Shown here piece by piece: positions 9,175 to 18,455 of a DNA stretch of 55,212 nt. Position 1 is the stretch's first letter. Every line of letters starts with the position of its first letter. Source of the DNA: an uncultured Prochlorococcus sp. (GTDB lineage: Bacteria > Cyanobacteriota > Cyanobacteriia > PCC-6307 > Cyanobiaceae); NCBI GenBank assembly GCA_902622625.1, contig CACNQS010000006.1, positions 1-55,212 of the forward strand, given 5' to 3'. Position numbers and translations under genes: made by a program. The notes beneath the pieces are model-generated. The model was not told the DNA's origin, ran no database searches, and saw nothing but the letters and a program-made list of their open reading frames with translations.

Positions 9175-9302
9175 TTCTTGCTATATCACTAAAAAAGTTA
9201 AATTTAATTTAATAAATTATACTTTTGGGTATTCACAAAAGCTCATCCTGAACACAAAATTGACATATTACTGGTAGGTTATTAATAGGATTTAATCTTC
9301 TG

Positions 9303-11828
9303 ATGTTTGAAAGATTTACAGAAAAGGCTATAAAAGTCATTATGCTTGCTCAAGAGGAAGCTAGAAGACTTGGTCATAATTTTGTTGGAACTGAACAAAT
9401 TCTTTTGGGGTTAATTGGAGAAGGAACTGGTGTCGCAGCGAAAGTACTTAAATCGCTTGGAGTTAATTTAAAAGACTCAAGGATAGAGGTGGAAAAGATT
9501 ATAGGTAGAGGTTCAGGTTTTGTAGCTGTAGAAATACCTTTTACTCCAAGGGCTAAAAGAGTTTTAGAACTGTCTTTAGAAGAGGCTCGTCAACTAGGCC
9601 ATAATTACATTGGTACAGAACACTTATTGTTAGGTCTAATCAGAGAAGGCGAAGGTGTTGCTGCAAGAGTTCTTGAAAATCTTAATATTGACCTTACAAA
9701 AGTTAGAACACAAGTTATCAGGATGCTAGGTGAAACAGCCGAAGTTGGTACAGGTTCCAGTTCAAATAAGGGCAACTTAAAAACTGCTACTCTTGATGAA
9801 TTCGGAACAAATTTAACAAAATTAGCAAGTGAATCAAAATTAGATCCAGTTGTCGGACGCCATTCAGAAATAGATCGTGTAGTTCAGATATTAGGTAGGA
9901 GGACAAAAAATAATCCTGTTCTTATCGGGGAGCCAGGTGTAGGTAAAACAGCTATAGCAGAAGGTTTAGCTCAAAGAATACAAACTGGGGATATTCCAGA
10001 CATACTTGAAGATAAAAGAGTTTTAACTCTCGATATAGGTCTTTTGGTAGCAGGAACAAAATATAGAGGTGAATTTGAAGAGAGGTTAAAAAAAATAATG
10101 GAAGAAATTAAATCAGCGGGTAACGTTATTCTTGTCATAGATGAAGTGCATACATTAATTGGTGCTGGAGCTGCCGAGGGAGCTATAGATGCAGCAAATA
10201 TACTTAAGCCAGCATTAGCTAGAGGGGAACTTCAATGTATTGGAGCGACCACTCTAGATGAATATAGGAAACATATTGAAAGAGATGCTGCTCTAGAAAG
10301 AAGATTTCAACCTGTAATGGTAGGAGAGCCATCTATAGAAGATACAATCGAAATTTTAAAAGGTCTTAGAGAGCGTTACGAACAGCATCATCGTCTAAAA
10401 ATTACAGATGATGCTCTAGAGGCTGCAGCGCATTTAGGGGATCGTTATATATCTGATAGATTTTTGCCTGATAAGGCTATTGACCTAATCGACGAGGCTG
10501 GAAGTAGAGTACGTTTAATAAACTCTAAACTTCCTCCTGAAGCAAAACAAATAGATAGAGAATTAAGACAAATCCAAAAACAAAAGGAAGAATCTGTAAG
10601 AGACCAAAATTTCGATCAAGCTGGCCAATTACGTGAAAAAGAGATGGAATTGTCTGCAAAAATTAAGGAGGTATTGGATAATAAAAAAGAAACTACTTCT
10701 ATAGATCAATCTGATGCTGATAATTCTTTAAAAAGTGAATCAAAACTTTTACAAAGTCCCCTTGTTAGTGAAGAGGACGTAGCACATATTGTGGCTTCAT
10801 GGACAGGTGTTCCTGTTCAAAAATTAACAGAAACTGAATCAGTAAAGCTTCTTAATATGGAGGAAACACTTCACCAAAGGCTAATTGGACAAGATGAAGC
10901 CGTAAAAGCTGTCTCAAGAGCCATAAGAAGAGCAAGAGTTGGATTGAAAAATCCTAATAGACCCATTGCAAGTTTTATCTTCTCTGGTCCTACTGGTGTT
11001 GGTAAAACTGAATTGACTAAATCATTAGCTTCATATTTCTTCGGTAGTGAGGAAGCAATGATCAGATTAGATATGTCAGAATTTATGGAAAGACATACAG
11101 TCAGTAAACTTATTGGCTCGCCTCCTGGATATGTTGGTTTTAATGAAGGTGGCCAGCTCACAGAAGCAGTTAGAAGACGTCCTTATACCGTAGTTTTATT
11201 TGATGAAGTTGAAAAGGCGCATCCAGATGTTTTCAACTTATTATTGCAACTACTTGAAGACGGAAGATTAACTGACTCCAAAGGAAGAACTGTAGATTTC
11301 AAAAATACATTGTTAATAATGACCTCTAATATCGGTTCTAAAGTAATCGAGAAAGGCGGCGGCGGCCTAGGATTCGAATTTTCAGGTGATTCAGTTGAAG
11401 ATAGCCAATATAATAGAATTAAATCACTAGTTAATGAAGAACTTAAGCAATACTTTAGGCCTGAATTTTTAAATAGACTCGATGAAATAATTGTATTTAG
11501 ACAACTAACTAAAAATGAAGTTAAAGAAATTGCTGAAATAATGTTGCAAGAAGTTTTTGTTCGATTAAAAGATAAAGGCATTAAATTAAATGTTACCGAT
11601 GCTTTCAAAGAAAGACTTGTTGAAGAAGGTTATAATCCTTCATATGGAGCAAGACCATTGAGAAGGGCGGTTATGCGTTTACTCGAAGATAGTTTGGCTG
11701 AAGAAGTTCTTTCTGGGAGAATAAAAGATGGAGATAATGCCTTAGTTGATATAGATGATAATAAAAAAGTTACAATAAATATCTCTTCTGAAGAATCCTC
11801 ACAAGAGCTAGCAGGTGCTAATTTCTAA
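9303..11828 (+). CDS. clpC: ATP-dependent Clp protease ATPase subunit ClpC
   Basis: This 841-residue Hsp100 unfoldase feeds proteins to the ClpP/ClpR protease. Order of domains: two Clp_N repeats (about 4-150), first AAA+ module with Walker A GEPGVGKT near residue 209 and Walker B VILVIDE, a UVR/coiled-coil middle domain (about 415-450, [14 protein letters not shown]) that marks ClpC rather than ClpA or ClpB, then a second AAA+ module with GPTGVGKT near 562 and a C-terminal D2-small domain. A VGF loop is seen in [10 protein letters not shown]. The start at 9303 gives the conserved [12 protein letters not shown]. Two short metabolic genes follow within 15 bases, apparently in the same transcript. 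In cyanobacteria ClpC is essential for proteostasis. Confidence 0.97.
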   Translation: MFERFTEKAIKVIMLAQEEARRLGHNFVGTEQILLGLIGEGTGVAAKVLKSLGVNLKDSRIEVEKIIGRGSGFVAVEIPFTPRAKRVLELSLEEARQLGHNYIGTEHLLLGLIREGEGVAARVLENLNIDLTKVRTQVIRMLGETAEVGTGSSSNKGNLKTATLDEFGTNLTKLASESKLDPVVGRHSEIDRVVQILGRRTKNNPVLIGEPGVGKTAIAEGLAQRIQTGDIPDILEDKRVLTLDIGLLVAGTKYRGEFEERLKKIMEEIKSAGNVILVIDEVHTLIGAGAAEGAIDAANILKPALARGELQCIGATTLDEYRKHIERDAALERRFQPVMVGEPSIEDTIEILKGLRERYEQHHRLKITDDALEAAAHLGDRYISDRFLPDKAIDLIDEAGSRVRLINSKLPPEAKQIDRELRQIQKQKEESVRDQNFDQAGQLREKEMELSAKIKEVLDNKKETTSIDQSDADNSLKSESKLLQSPLVSEEDVAHIVASWTGVPVQKLTETESVKLLNMEETLHQRLIGQDEAVKAVSRAIRRARVGLKNPNRPIASFIFSGPTGVGKTELTKSLASYFFGSEEAMIRLDMSEFMERHTVSKLIGSPPGYVGFNEGGQLTEAVRRRPYTVVLFDEVEKAHPDVFNLLLQLLEDGRLTDSKGRTVDFKNTLLIMTSNIGSKVIEKGGGGLGFEFSGDSVEDSQYNRIKSLVNEELKQYFRPEFLNRLDEIIVFRQLTKNEVKEIAEIMLQEVFVRLKDKGIKLNVTDAFKERLVEEGYNPSYGARPLRRAVMRLLEDSLAEEVLSGRIKDGDNALVDIDDNKKVTINISSEESSQELAGANF

Positions 11829-11843
11829 TAATTCAAAGTAAAT

Positions 11844-12935
11844 ATGCAGTCAATCTCTCCAGAAACTATTTTTAGGGGGAATTATGCTTGGGAAGAATCT
11901 TTACCTAAAATTACTAAATTAACTAAAAGTCCTTTAATTCTAGGTAGAGGGATTCAAACGAATAATTTGAGAAATAACATTTTTAATGATTTAAAAAATC
12001 AAAAACTTAATGTTAATTCTGCTAGTTTACAATTTGATTGTTGTCACGAAGATATTTCAAGAGTTAAGTATATCATTTCAAATAATAATAATGATTCTGT
12101 TATCGCAGCAGGAGGTGGCAAAGTTTTAGATTGTGGGAAATATATAGCCGATTCTCTTGATATCCCTTGTATTACAGTCCCCCTTAGCGCCTCTACATGT
12201 GCAGGTTGGACATCCTTATCAAATATATATACAAAGGATGGTCGATTCATAAAGGATGTCGCATTAAAATCTTGTCCGAAAATTCTAGTTTATGATCATA
12301 AATTTATTCAAACAGCACCATCAAGAACACTTGCAAGTGGCATAGCAGATGCCTTGGCAAAATGGTATGAATCCTCAATAACAAGCTCAAGCATAGATGA
12401 CGGTCTTGTTCAACAAGCAATTCAGATATCAAGAGTTTTAAGAGATCAATTATTAATAGATGGTGAAAAAGCGTTTAAGGGGAAATTTGAAAATTATCCT
12501 TCTTGGCAAAATACTATAGAAGCATGTGGACTTACAGCGGGATTAGTTGGTGGCATCGGTGGAGAAAAGTGTAGGACTGCAGCGGCACATGCTATTCATA
12601 ATGCAATTACTCAGATAATCACCCCTAATAAATTCTTACATGGTGAGATTGTTGGGGTTGGATTATTATTGCAATTAAGATTAGAAGAAATGAAAAATAA
12701 TAATAAATTAGCTGATCAATCAATTAAACAATTATTTGTACTTATGAAAGAACTGAATTTGCCAACTACTATCAGACAACTTGGAATAAATGTTTTTGAA
12801 AATAATAATTTAGAGAAAATTGCTGATTTTACTTGTCGAGATAAATCTGAGATTCACTTTTTGCCTTTTGCAATTAATAAACGTGACATAATAGAGGTCA
12901 TTTCAAATTTTGAACAACAAAAAATTAAAACATAA
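11844..12935 (+). CDS. Iron-containing alcohol dehydrogenase, glycerol dehydrogenase-like
   Basis: This 363-residue member of the GldA-type branch of group III metal-dependent alcohol dehydrogenases has a Gly-rich NAD-binding loop (AAGGGKVLDCGKY, about 88-100) and the family PLSASTCAGW segment. All three metal ligands have plausible counterparts: Asp169 in SGIADALAKW, His249 in AAAHAIHNAI and His266 in FLHGEIVGVG. Family members oxidise glycerol to dihydroxyacetone or act on glycerol phosphates. The true substrate here is not determined. It begins 15 bases after clpC and overlaps the following hydrolase by 26 bases, so it is probably co-transcribed with both. Confidence 0.85.
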   Translation: MQSISPETIFRGNYAWEESLPKITKLTKSPLILGRGIQTNNLRNNIFNDLKNQKLNVNSASLQFDCCHEDISRVKYIISNNNNDSVIAAGGGKVLDCGKYIADSLDIPCITVPLSASTCAGWTSLSNIYTKDGRFIKDVALKSCPKILVYDHKFIQTAPSRTLASGIADALAKWYESSITSSSIDDGLVQQAIQISRVLRDQLLIDGEKAFKGKFENYPSWQNTIEACGLTAGLVGGIGGEKCRTAAAHAIHNAITQIITPNKFLHGEIVGVGLLLQLRLEEMKNNNKLADQSIKQLFVLMKELNLPTTIRQLGINVFENNNLEKIADFTCRDKSEIHFLPFAINKRDIIEVISNFEQQKIKT

Positions 12936-13842
12936 ATATTTTTTGACTAAAAACAATTTTGAACAATTAAGTGATTTAAATGCAGAATTTTTCGAAAGTG
13001 CCAAATTGTCACTATTAGATCCTTTAGGTCTTTATTTGGCAAATGATGTTAAGTGGATAAAACTCAACCAAAATTGGAATTCTATAAAATTCCCAGTAGT
13101 TATTGGAGGAAAAGGTCAACCTATACTTCTTCTACATGGCTTTGATAGTAGTTTTTTAGAATTCAGAAGAATATATAAATCACTAAAAAGAAATTTTCAA
13201 GTTTTCGTTCCTGATCTTCTGGGTTTTGGTTTTAGTCCCAGGTGCGCAACAAATGAATACAATTCCTCGAAAATAATTTCGCATTTAATTGATCTCCTTA
13301 AGACATTAAAAATTACAAAGAATCTAAAAATTATAGGTGCCTCTATGGGAGGCTCAACAGCTTTAAAACTTGCTTATGAAATACCTGATTCTATTGAAAA
13401 AATTATCCTTTTGTCCCCCGCCGGATTGTTTGGAGAACCTAAGAGTATCCCTTTTCCTCTTAACCAAATTGGAGCCTCATTTCTTGGATTGCCTCAGGTT
13501 AGAAAAAGTCTTTGTAGGCAAGCATTTGCTTTTCCAGATGAATGTGTTGGTAAGATGGAAGAGCAAATTGCTTCAATTCATTTAGGTTGTAAAGGATGGA
13601 GGAATTCACTCGCATCATTTGCAAAAAGTGGTGGGTTTGCAGGAACTCAAAAATATATCCAAAATATCCCAATTAAAACATTATGTGGAGAAAATGATCG
13701 AATTCTCGGAAAAAAAGAGATTAAAAAAATAGGAAATATTGAAAAATTAAATTTTGTAGGGTTACAAAATTGTGGTCATCTTCCGCATATAGATCTTCCA
13801 TCATTATCTAGTAAAATCATCCGAGATTATTTTTTGAAATAA
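12910..13842 (+). CDS. Alpha/beta hydrolase
   Basis: This 310-residue alpha/beta-hydrolase has the oxyanion LLHGFDSS (His76, Gly77), a nucleophile elbow GASMGGS with Ser145, and a late catalytic His in CGHLPHID. The lid region (about 165-235) is hydrophobic and basic. It has no signal peptide, so it is cytoplasmic or membrane-associated. The start is uncertain. TTG at 12910 makes a 26-base overlap with the dehydrogenase gene, and another TTG at 12943 would remove it. Substrate is unknown. Sequence relatives annotated in cyanobacteria are generally only 'alpha/beta fold hydrolase'. Confidence 0.85.
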   Translation: MNNKKLKHKYFLTKNNFEQLSDLNAEFFESAKLSLLDPLGLYLANDVKWIKLNQNWNSIKFPVVIGGKGQPILLLHGFDSSFLEFRRIYKSLKRNFQVFVPDLLGFGFSPRCATNEYNSSKIISHLIDLLKTLKITKNLKIIGASMGGSTALKLAYEIPDSIEKIILLSPAGLFGEPKSIPFPLNQIGASFLGLPQVRKSLCRQAFAFPDECVGKMEEQIASIHLGCKGWRNSLASFAKSGGFAGTQKYIQNIPIKTLCGENDRILGKKEIKKIGNIEKLNFVGLQNCGHLPHIDLPSLSSKIIRDYFLK

Positions 13843-13854
13843 AAGATTTCTTAA

Positions 13855-14712
13855 TTAATTTAGATACTTGAGAATTATAAAAATATAATACAAAACAGAT
13901 GGAGTAAAGATGTAACTGTCAATTCTGTCAAGAACCCCTCCATGTCCCGGTAAAAAAGTTCCGGAATCTTTAATTTTTGCATCTCTCTTCATCATAGATT
14001 CAATTAAATCTCCAACTAATGCCATAAGAGAAATTGAAATTCCATATATTATTCCAACAAATAATGGATTTTCCCAATTCAATAAAAATGCGAAAATTAT
14101 TGCTAGTAAAGTTGAACAGGATATGCCTCCAATTAAACCTTCTATAGTTTTGCTCGGAGATATTGGAGATAGAGATGTTTTACCAAATGACTTCCCAATG
14201 AAATAAGAACCAATATCACTAGCTACAATTAAAAAGCAAGAAGTTAAAGTTAAATGCAGACCTGTAGTATTTGATAAGTTCTCAAACGACATAAAACCTT
14301 GATTTGAAATGATTATCACAGAATCTAATCCCCTTAACTTAATCCAGTAACTAGGTAAAAAACCTAAATAGAATAATCCAAAAATAGAGGCTGCAATATC
14401 TGAAATTGTCCCAGGTTTTGGTTGCAAAAGTAACCAAGTACATATCCCAACTGAACAGATTGGCAAAATTGAATTTGAAATTTCTCCTTCAAGCACACCA
14501 ATAGTTTCAAGATAAGTAGAAACTATAATAATAAAGGATGAAAATAATGTGGTTTTTGTAGCTGGTCTTATTCCTTTAAATTCTGCCATTTTAAAAAATT
14601 CTAATAATGCTAGATATGTAAGCAAAGCAGTTGCCAATGTAAAAAACCATCCCCCCATCAAAACAACAATTAAACCAAAAATTCCTATAAGTAACCCGCT
14701 TCTTAATCTCAT
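13855..14712 (-). CDS. cdsA: Phosphatidate cytidylyltransferase
   Basis: This integral membrane enzyme makes CDP-diacylglycerol from phosphatidate and CTP, the branch point to phosphatidylglycerol, which is the only phospholipid of thylakoids. It has eight or so hydrophobic segments. The C-terminal signature is S-P-S-K-T-I-E-G (about 200-207), followed by GDLIESMMKRDAKIKDSG and the LPGHGGVLDRIDS box, all diagnostic of CdsA. At 285 residues it is normal. It lies 9 bases after the upstream decarboxylase-family gene and converges on the alpha/beta hydrolase with 12 bases between them. Confidence 0.95.
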   Translation of the reverse strand: MRLRSGLLIGIFGLIVVLMGGWFFTLATALLTYLALLEFFKMAEFKGIRPATKTTLFSSFIIIVSTYLETIGVLEGEISNSILPICSVGICTWLLLQPKPGTISDIAASIFGLFYLGFLPSYWIKLRGLDSVIIISNQGFMSFENLSNTTGLHLTLTSCFLIVASDIGSYFIGKSFGKTSLSPISPSKTIEGLIGGISCSTLLAIIFAFLLNWENPLFVGIIYGISISLMALVGDLIESMMKRDAKIKDSGTFLPGHGGVLDRIDSYIFTPSVLYYIFIILKYLN

Positions 14713-14721
14713 ATTAAATTG

Positions 14722-16119
14722 CTATCTTTCTAAGACTCTTATATTAAAATTTACCAGATCCTTGTTGCATAAACTTTGATTATTTATCCAATTAAACCTA
14801 TCTATATCAATTTTTTCACCAGGAACTAGTAGAGGTATCCCAGGGGGATAAGGGCAAATAATATCTCCTGATATTTTATTTAATGATTGTGAGAAAGGAA
14901 TACTCCGACTCTTACTTCTCCAAGCAATTCCAATTTCGATTTCGGGAGCTTGAACTAATTTAAAGGGCGATCTGAGCACTTCTAAACTTTTTGATTTTTT
15001 GGAATTTAATAGTAATTTTTTCCATAACTTTTCAAATAAATTAAGAAAATCTTTTTGATTCCCAAATCCTAAGCAAAAAGTGAGAGTCATCATTTCTGGT
15101 AATTCGGCAATAAGTCCATTTCTATAAAAAAAATTATCAGCGGTAAAACCATCAATCCCAGCCTTAGAGGTATTAACTACTATTTTTAAGGGGTCTTGAG
15201 TTTCTATGAGAGGAATATTTTTTTGAATTAATTTTTTATAAATACTTTTTGCCTCTAAAATTCTTTTTTGATATTTTGATAAACTTTTTTTGTTAAGCCA
15301 GTCCTTAATAGACTCTTCACAAGAAGAAAGTAATAAGGAACTTGGACTGGTGGTTTGCAACAAATTAATACTTTTGATTAATTTATATTTATTTATTAGA
15401 TTCCCTTGGTACCAAAGTATCGCCGTTTGAGTTAATCCATTGAGTGACTTATGCAATGAATTAACCACTAAATCAGCGTTTGATGATAAGGCCGGTTTTG
15501 GTAAATTAAGATTTTCGCAAAAAAGGAAATATGAACCATGGGCTTCATCAACTAAAACAGGTAAATTTTTTTGATGACAAAAATTTATTAAAGGCTCTAA
15601 ATCTCCGGCATATCCATGATAAGAGGGGTTTACAAGAATAACCCCTGCAATTTTATTCTCATAAAAATTTAATTTTTTAAATACATTTTCCAACCAAATT
15701 TTTGTAATTGGTTTGTAATGACCAGTTATGGTTGAAAATTCTAAGTCAAAAAATATTGGATTTATATTCTGCATCGCGCAGATTTTTATGACACTTATAT
15801 GAACATTTCTAGGCATCAAGATATTTTCGCCTGGATTTGCCATTGCAATTACCGCTGATTGTATTAATCCGGAAGCTCCATTAACTCCAAAAAAACATTC
15901 TTTAGCCCCAAATTTGTCGGAGAATTCTCTTTGAGATTTAGCAATTAATCCGCTTTGGGATAGTGGGGAACCTATTTCTGGTAGTTCGGGCAAGTCCCAA
16001 TACCCTGGTGGATTTTTTAACAACTTCACTAATTTCTTTGGTAAAGCTGCCCCTCTGTTATGAGCGGGAAAGAATAAAGACTTTAAAAACTTTTTAGTTA
16101 GAAAAGATGAAATACTCAT
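14722..16119 (-). CDS. Orn/Lys/Arg decarboxylase-family PLP protein
   Basis: This fold-I PLP protein of 465 residues belongs to the short, single-domain branch of the ornithine/lysine/arginine decarboxylases. The N-terminal region has FFGVNGASGLIQSAV, which binds phosphate. VLVDEAHGSYF gives Asp191, which contacts the pyridine nitrogen. Lys224 in NSLHKSLNG is the Schiff-base lysine. A C-terminal decarboxylase domain follows, ending in PYPPGIPLLVPGE, a family landmark. The reaction cannot be settled from sequence. Lysine decarboxylase (cadaverine) or arginine decarboxylase are the main options. It is the first gene of a two-gene run with cdsA. Confidence 0.88.
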   Translation of the reverse strand: MSISSFLTKKFLKSLFFPAHNRGAALPKKLVKLLKNPPGYWDLPELPEIGSPLSQSGLIAKSQREFSDKFGAKECFFGVNGASGLIQSAVIAMANPGENILMPRNVHISVIKICAMQNINPIFFDLEFSTITGHYKPITKIWLENVFKKLNFYENKIAGVILVNPSYHGYAGDLEPLINFCHQKNLPVLVDEAHGSYFLFCENLNLPKPALSSNADLVVNSLHKSLNGLTQTAILWYQGNLINKYKLIKSINLLQTTSPSSLLLSSCEESIKDWLNKKSLSKYQKRILEAKSIYKKLIQKNIPLIETQDPLKIVVNTSKAGIDGFTADNFFYRNGLIAELPEMMTLTFCLGFGNQKDFLNLFEKLWKKLLLNSKKSKSLEVLRSPFKLVQAPEIEIGIAWRSKSRSIPFSQSLNKISGDIICPYPPGIPLLVPGEKIDIDRFNWINNQSLCNKDLVNFNIRVLER

Positions 16120-16183
16120 AAAGTATTATTGACATATATAGAATGGGCTACATGGTAATCTTTTTTGATATTTTTTAACTTTA

Positions 16184-17839
16184 ATGAAAAGATCTTTTTC
16201 GGAATATTCAGCAAAAGAAGACTTTCTTTGGTTGATTTTGAGACCATGGATTTTTATCCCAAGAGTTTTATATATCCTTTTAACTTTTATTTTTCTTTTT
16301 TTAAGAATACTTTTTCAAGGTAACAGTAAAAATAAAAATGTACAAAAAAATCTCTCGAAATATCTTTTTGATGTAATAACGGATTTAGGCCCTTGTTTTA
16401 TCAAATTAGGACAAGCACTGTCAACTAGACCAGATCTTGTTAGACAAGATTGGCTTAGTGAACTTACAAACTTACAAGATAATCTCCCAGCATTTGATCA
16501 TAAAATTGCTTTAAAAATCATTGAAGAGGAACTTGGATTCCCTGCTAATGAATTATTTGAAGAGTTTCCAGATAGCCCTATTGCCTCAGCAAGCTTAGGT
16601 CAAGTTTATAAAGCAAAATTAAATAATTCTTATCTAGCTGTGAAAGTACAGCGGCCAAATTTATACTTCCTTATAAGAAGGGATGTTGTTATCTTAAGGT
16701 TTTTAGGAACTTTTTTATCCCCACTCTTACCATTAAATATAGGCGTTGGAATTGGAGAGATAATAGATGAATTCGGTAAGGCACTTTTTGATGAAATTGA
16801 CTATCAAAAAGAGGCAAAAAATGCATTAAGGTTTGCAAATCTATTCAAAGAAAATCCAAATATTTTTATTCCTAAATTAGAAAAACAGTTTTCATCCCAA
16901 AGGGTAATCACAACTTCTTGGATTGATGGAGTTAAGTTAAGAGATCGTTTTTTACTAGAGGAAAATAACTTAATACCGGCTTCGTTTATAAAAACATGTG
17001 TCATCAGTGGACTGCAGCAATTATTTGAATTTGGATATTTTCATGCAGACCCACATCCAGGAAATATGTTTGCTCTCAAAGGAGGAAATGCAGATTGTGG
17101 GAATTTAGCTTATGTTGATTTTGGAATGATGGACTCTATTACAAATTCAGATAGACTTACTCTTATTAAGGCAATCGTGCACATAATAAACGAAGAATAT
17201 TATCTTCTTGCAGAAGATTTCCAGAAATTAGGTTTTTTAACCAAAGAACAAGATCTTCAAAAACTTGTTGAACCATTAAAAGAAGTTCTAGGAGGATCTT
17301 TTGGCGCTGAGGTTGGAAATTTTAATCTTAAAAATGTAACTGACAAATTCTCAAAACTAATGTATTCATATCCTTTCAGAGTTCCCAGTAGGTTTGCCTT
17401 AATAATAAGAGCCGTTGTTAGTCAAGAAGGTTTAGCATTAAGGTTAGATCCTGAATTTAAAATTCTAAAAATAGCTTATCCATATATTGCAAAAAAACTA
17501 CTGACTGATAACTCTGAAGAGATTTTAGACATACTTTTAGAAGTCGTTTTTGATAAAAAAGGTCAAATCCAAATAGAAAAAGTTGAAAGTTTACTAAACA
17601 TTTTATTTAGAGATTCAGAGAATATTAATTCAGATCTCATACCAGTTGCGAACGCTGGATTGAAATTATTTGTCAGTAAAAAAGGATCCGAAGTTAGGAA
17701 GAATCTACTTTTAAGTCTTATAAAAGATGAAAAATTAGAATTTACTGATGCAAAAAAACTCTTAGCTTTAATTAGAGATACTTTTAGCCCTCTCAATATT
17801 GCAAAAAGTGCAGTACAAAATATTATTTCAACAGTTTAG
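16184..17839 (+). CDS. ABC1/UbiB-family atypical protein kinase-like protein
   Basis: This 551-residue member of the ABC1 (ADCK/UbiB) family has an N-terminal hydrophobic segment (about 25-45), the family KxGQ motif FIKLGQALSTRP (Lys74 to Gln77), an ATP-binding segment with the conserved AVKVQRPN, and the catalytic HADPHPGN at 287-294 followed by YVDFGMM. In bacteria UbiB supports ubiquinone synthesis. In cyanobacteria and chloroplasts, relatives influence plastoquinone, tocopherol or membrane lipids, and photosystem stability. The C-terminal part (about 440-550) is helical and membrane-associated. Cyanobacteria usually carry several paralogues, so no symbol is given. Confidence 0.9.
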   Translation: MKRSFSEYSAKEDFLWLILRPWIFIPRVLYILLTFIFLFLRILFQGNSKNKNVQKNLSKYLFDVITDLGPCFIKLGQALSTRPDLVRQDWLSELTNLQDNLPAFDHKIALKIIEEELGFPANELFEEFPDSPIASASLGQVYKAKLNNSYLAVKVQRPNLYFLIRRDVVILRFLGTFLSPLLPLNIGVGIGEIIDEFGKALFDEIDYQKEAKNALRFANLFKENPNIFIPKLEKQFSSQRVITTSWIDGVKLRDRFLLEENNLIPASFIKTCVISGLQQLFEFGYFHADPHPGNMFALKGGNADCGNLAYVDFGMMDSITNSDRLTLIKAIVHIINEEYYLLAEDFQKLGFLTKEQDLQKLVEPLKEVLGGSFGAEVGNFNLKNVTDKFSKLMYSYPFRVPSRFALIIRAVVSQEGLALRLDPEFKILKIAYPYIAKKLLTDNSEEILDILLEVVFDKKGQIQIEKVESLLNILFRDSENINSDLIPVANAGLKLFVSKKGSEVRKNLLLSLIKDEKLEFTDAKKLLALIRDTFSPLNIAKSAVQNIISTV

Positions 17840-17947
17840 TTTTTATATTTATAGCTAATTAACTTACCTATAAATTTTATTATATTAGAATTGGATGTAG
17901 TATTTAAAAATGAGAATTAAAAAGATTATTTAGCTTTGGAAGATTAG

Positions 17948-18442
17948 ATGAATATTTTTAAAAATCTCTTTTTATTAAATAAAAAATCTGAAAAAAATAA
18001 AGAATTTAATCCTGGATTGGTTGACCAATCTTTAGAAATTGCAAAGTTAGTAAAAGAGGCAAGAATTCAACAAAACCTTACAATTAAAGAATTGTCATAC
18101 ATTTCAAAAATCCCTGAACGAATAATAAACTCTATTGAAAATAACAATAAAAGTACTAGGCCAGAGTATCCTTTTATAAGATCTATTTTAATTAAATTAG
18201 AGGAATGCTTAGTATTAAAAAAAAATACATTATTAAATTTAGCAGTTAAAGAAAGAAAAATTTTAAAGAAAAAGGGAAAGGATTTTATGTTCAGGAAATT
18301 CGATCTTATCAATACATGGCAGGGAGTTTTTTTATATTTTTTTATATTAGTTTTAACTATTTTTATATTAAAGAGATACTTTATATTAAATGTGAATGTT
18401 ATAGAGATTCAAAATATTGAAAATCAAATTATTGATAAATAA
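17948..18442 (+). CDS. Membrane-anchored helix-turn-helix protein (RodZ-like)
   Basis: This 164-residue protein has an HTH_25-type helix-turn-helix domain (about 30-95, with KEARIQQNLTIKELSYISKI), a basic linker (KERKILKKKGKD) and one transmembrane helix (about 124-142). The periplasmic tail is only about 20 residues. This is the layout of RodZ, the MreB-linked cell-shape protein, but without its usual beta-rich periplasmic domain. In E. coli the HTH domain of RodZ binds MreB rather than DNA. Shape control is an inference. It could equally be a membrane-tethered regulator. It begins about 108 bases after the ABC1 gene with a GGA-type ribosome site. Confidence 0.75.
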   Translation: MNIFKNLFLLNKKSEKNKEFNPGLVDQSLEIAKLVKEARIQQNLTIKELSYISKIPERIINSIENNNKSTRPEYPFIRSILIKLEECLVLKKNTLLNLAVKERKILKKKGKDFMFRKFDLINTWQGVFLYFFILVLTIFILKRYFILNVNVIEIQNIENQIIDK

Positions 18443-18455
18443 TTTTTAATAATAT

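Noticed and set aside
11183..11608. 141-residue ORF antisense to clpC, and 10871-11161 nearby
   Set aside because: Opposite-strand shadows of a highly conserved gene in all its motifs. No start-site, codon or protein features of their own.
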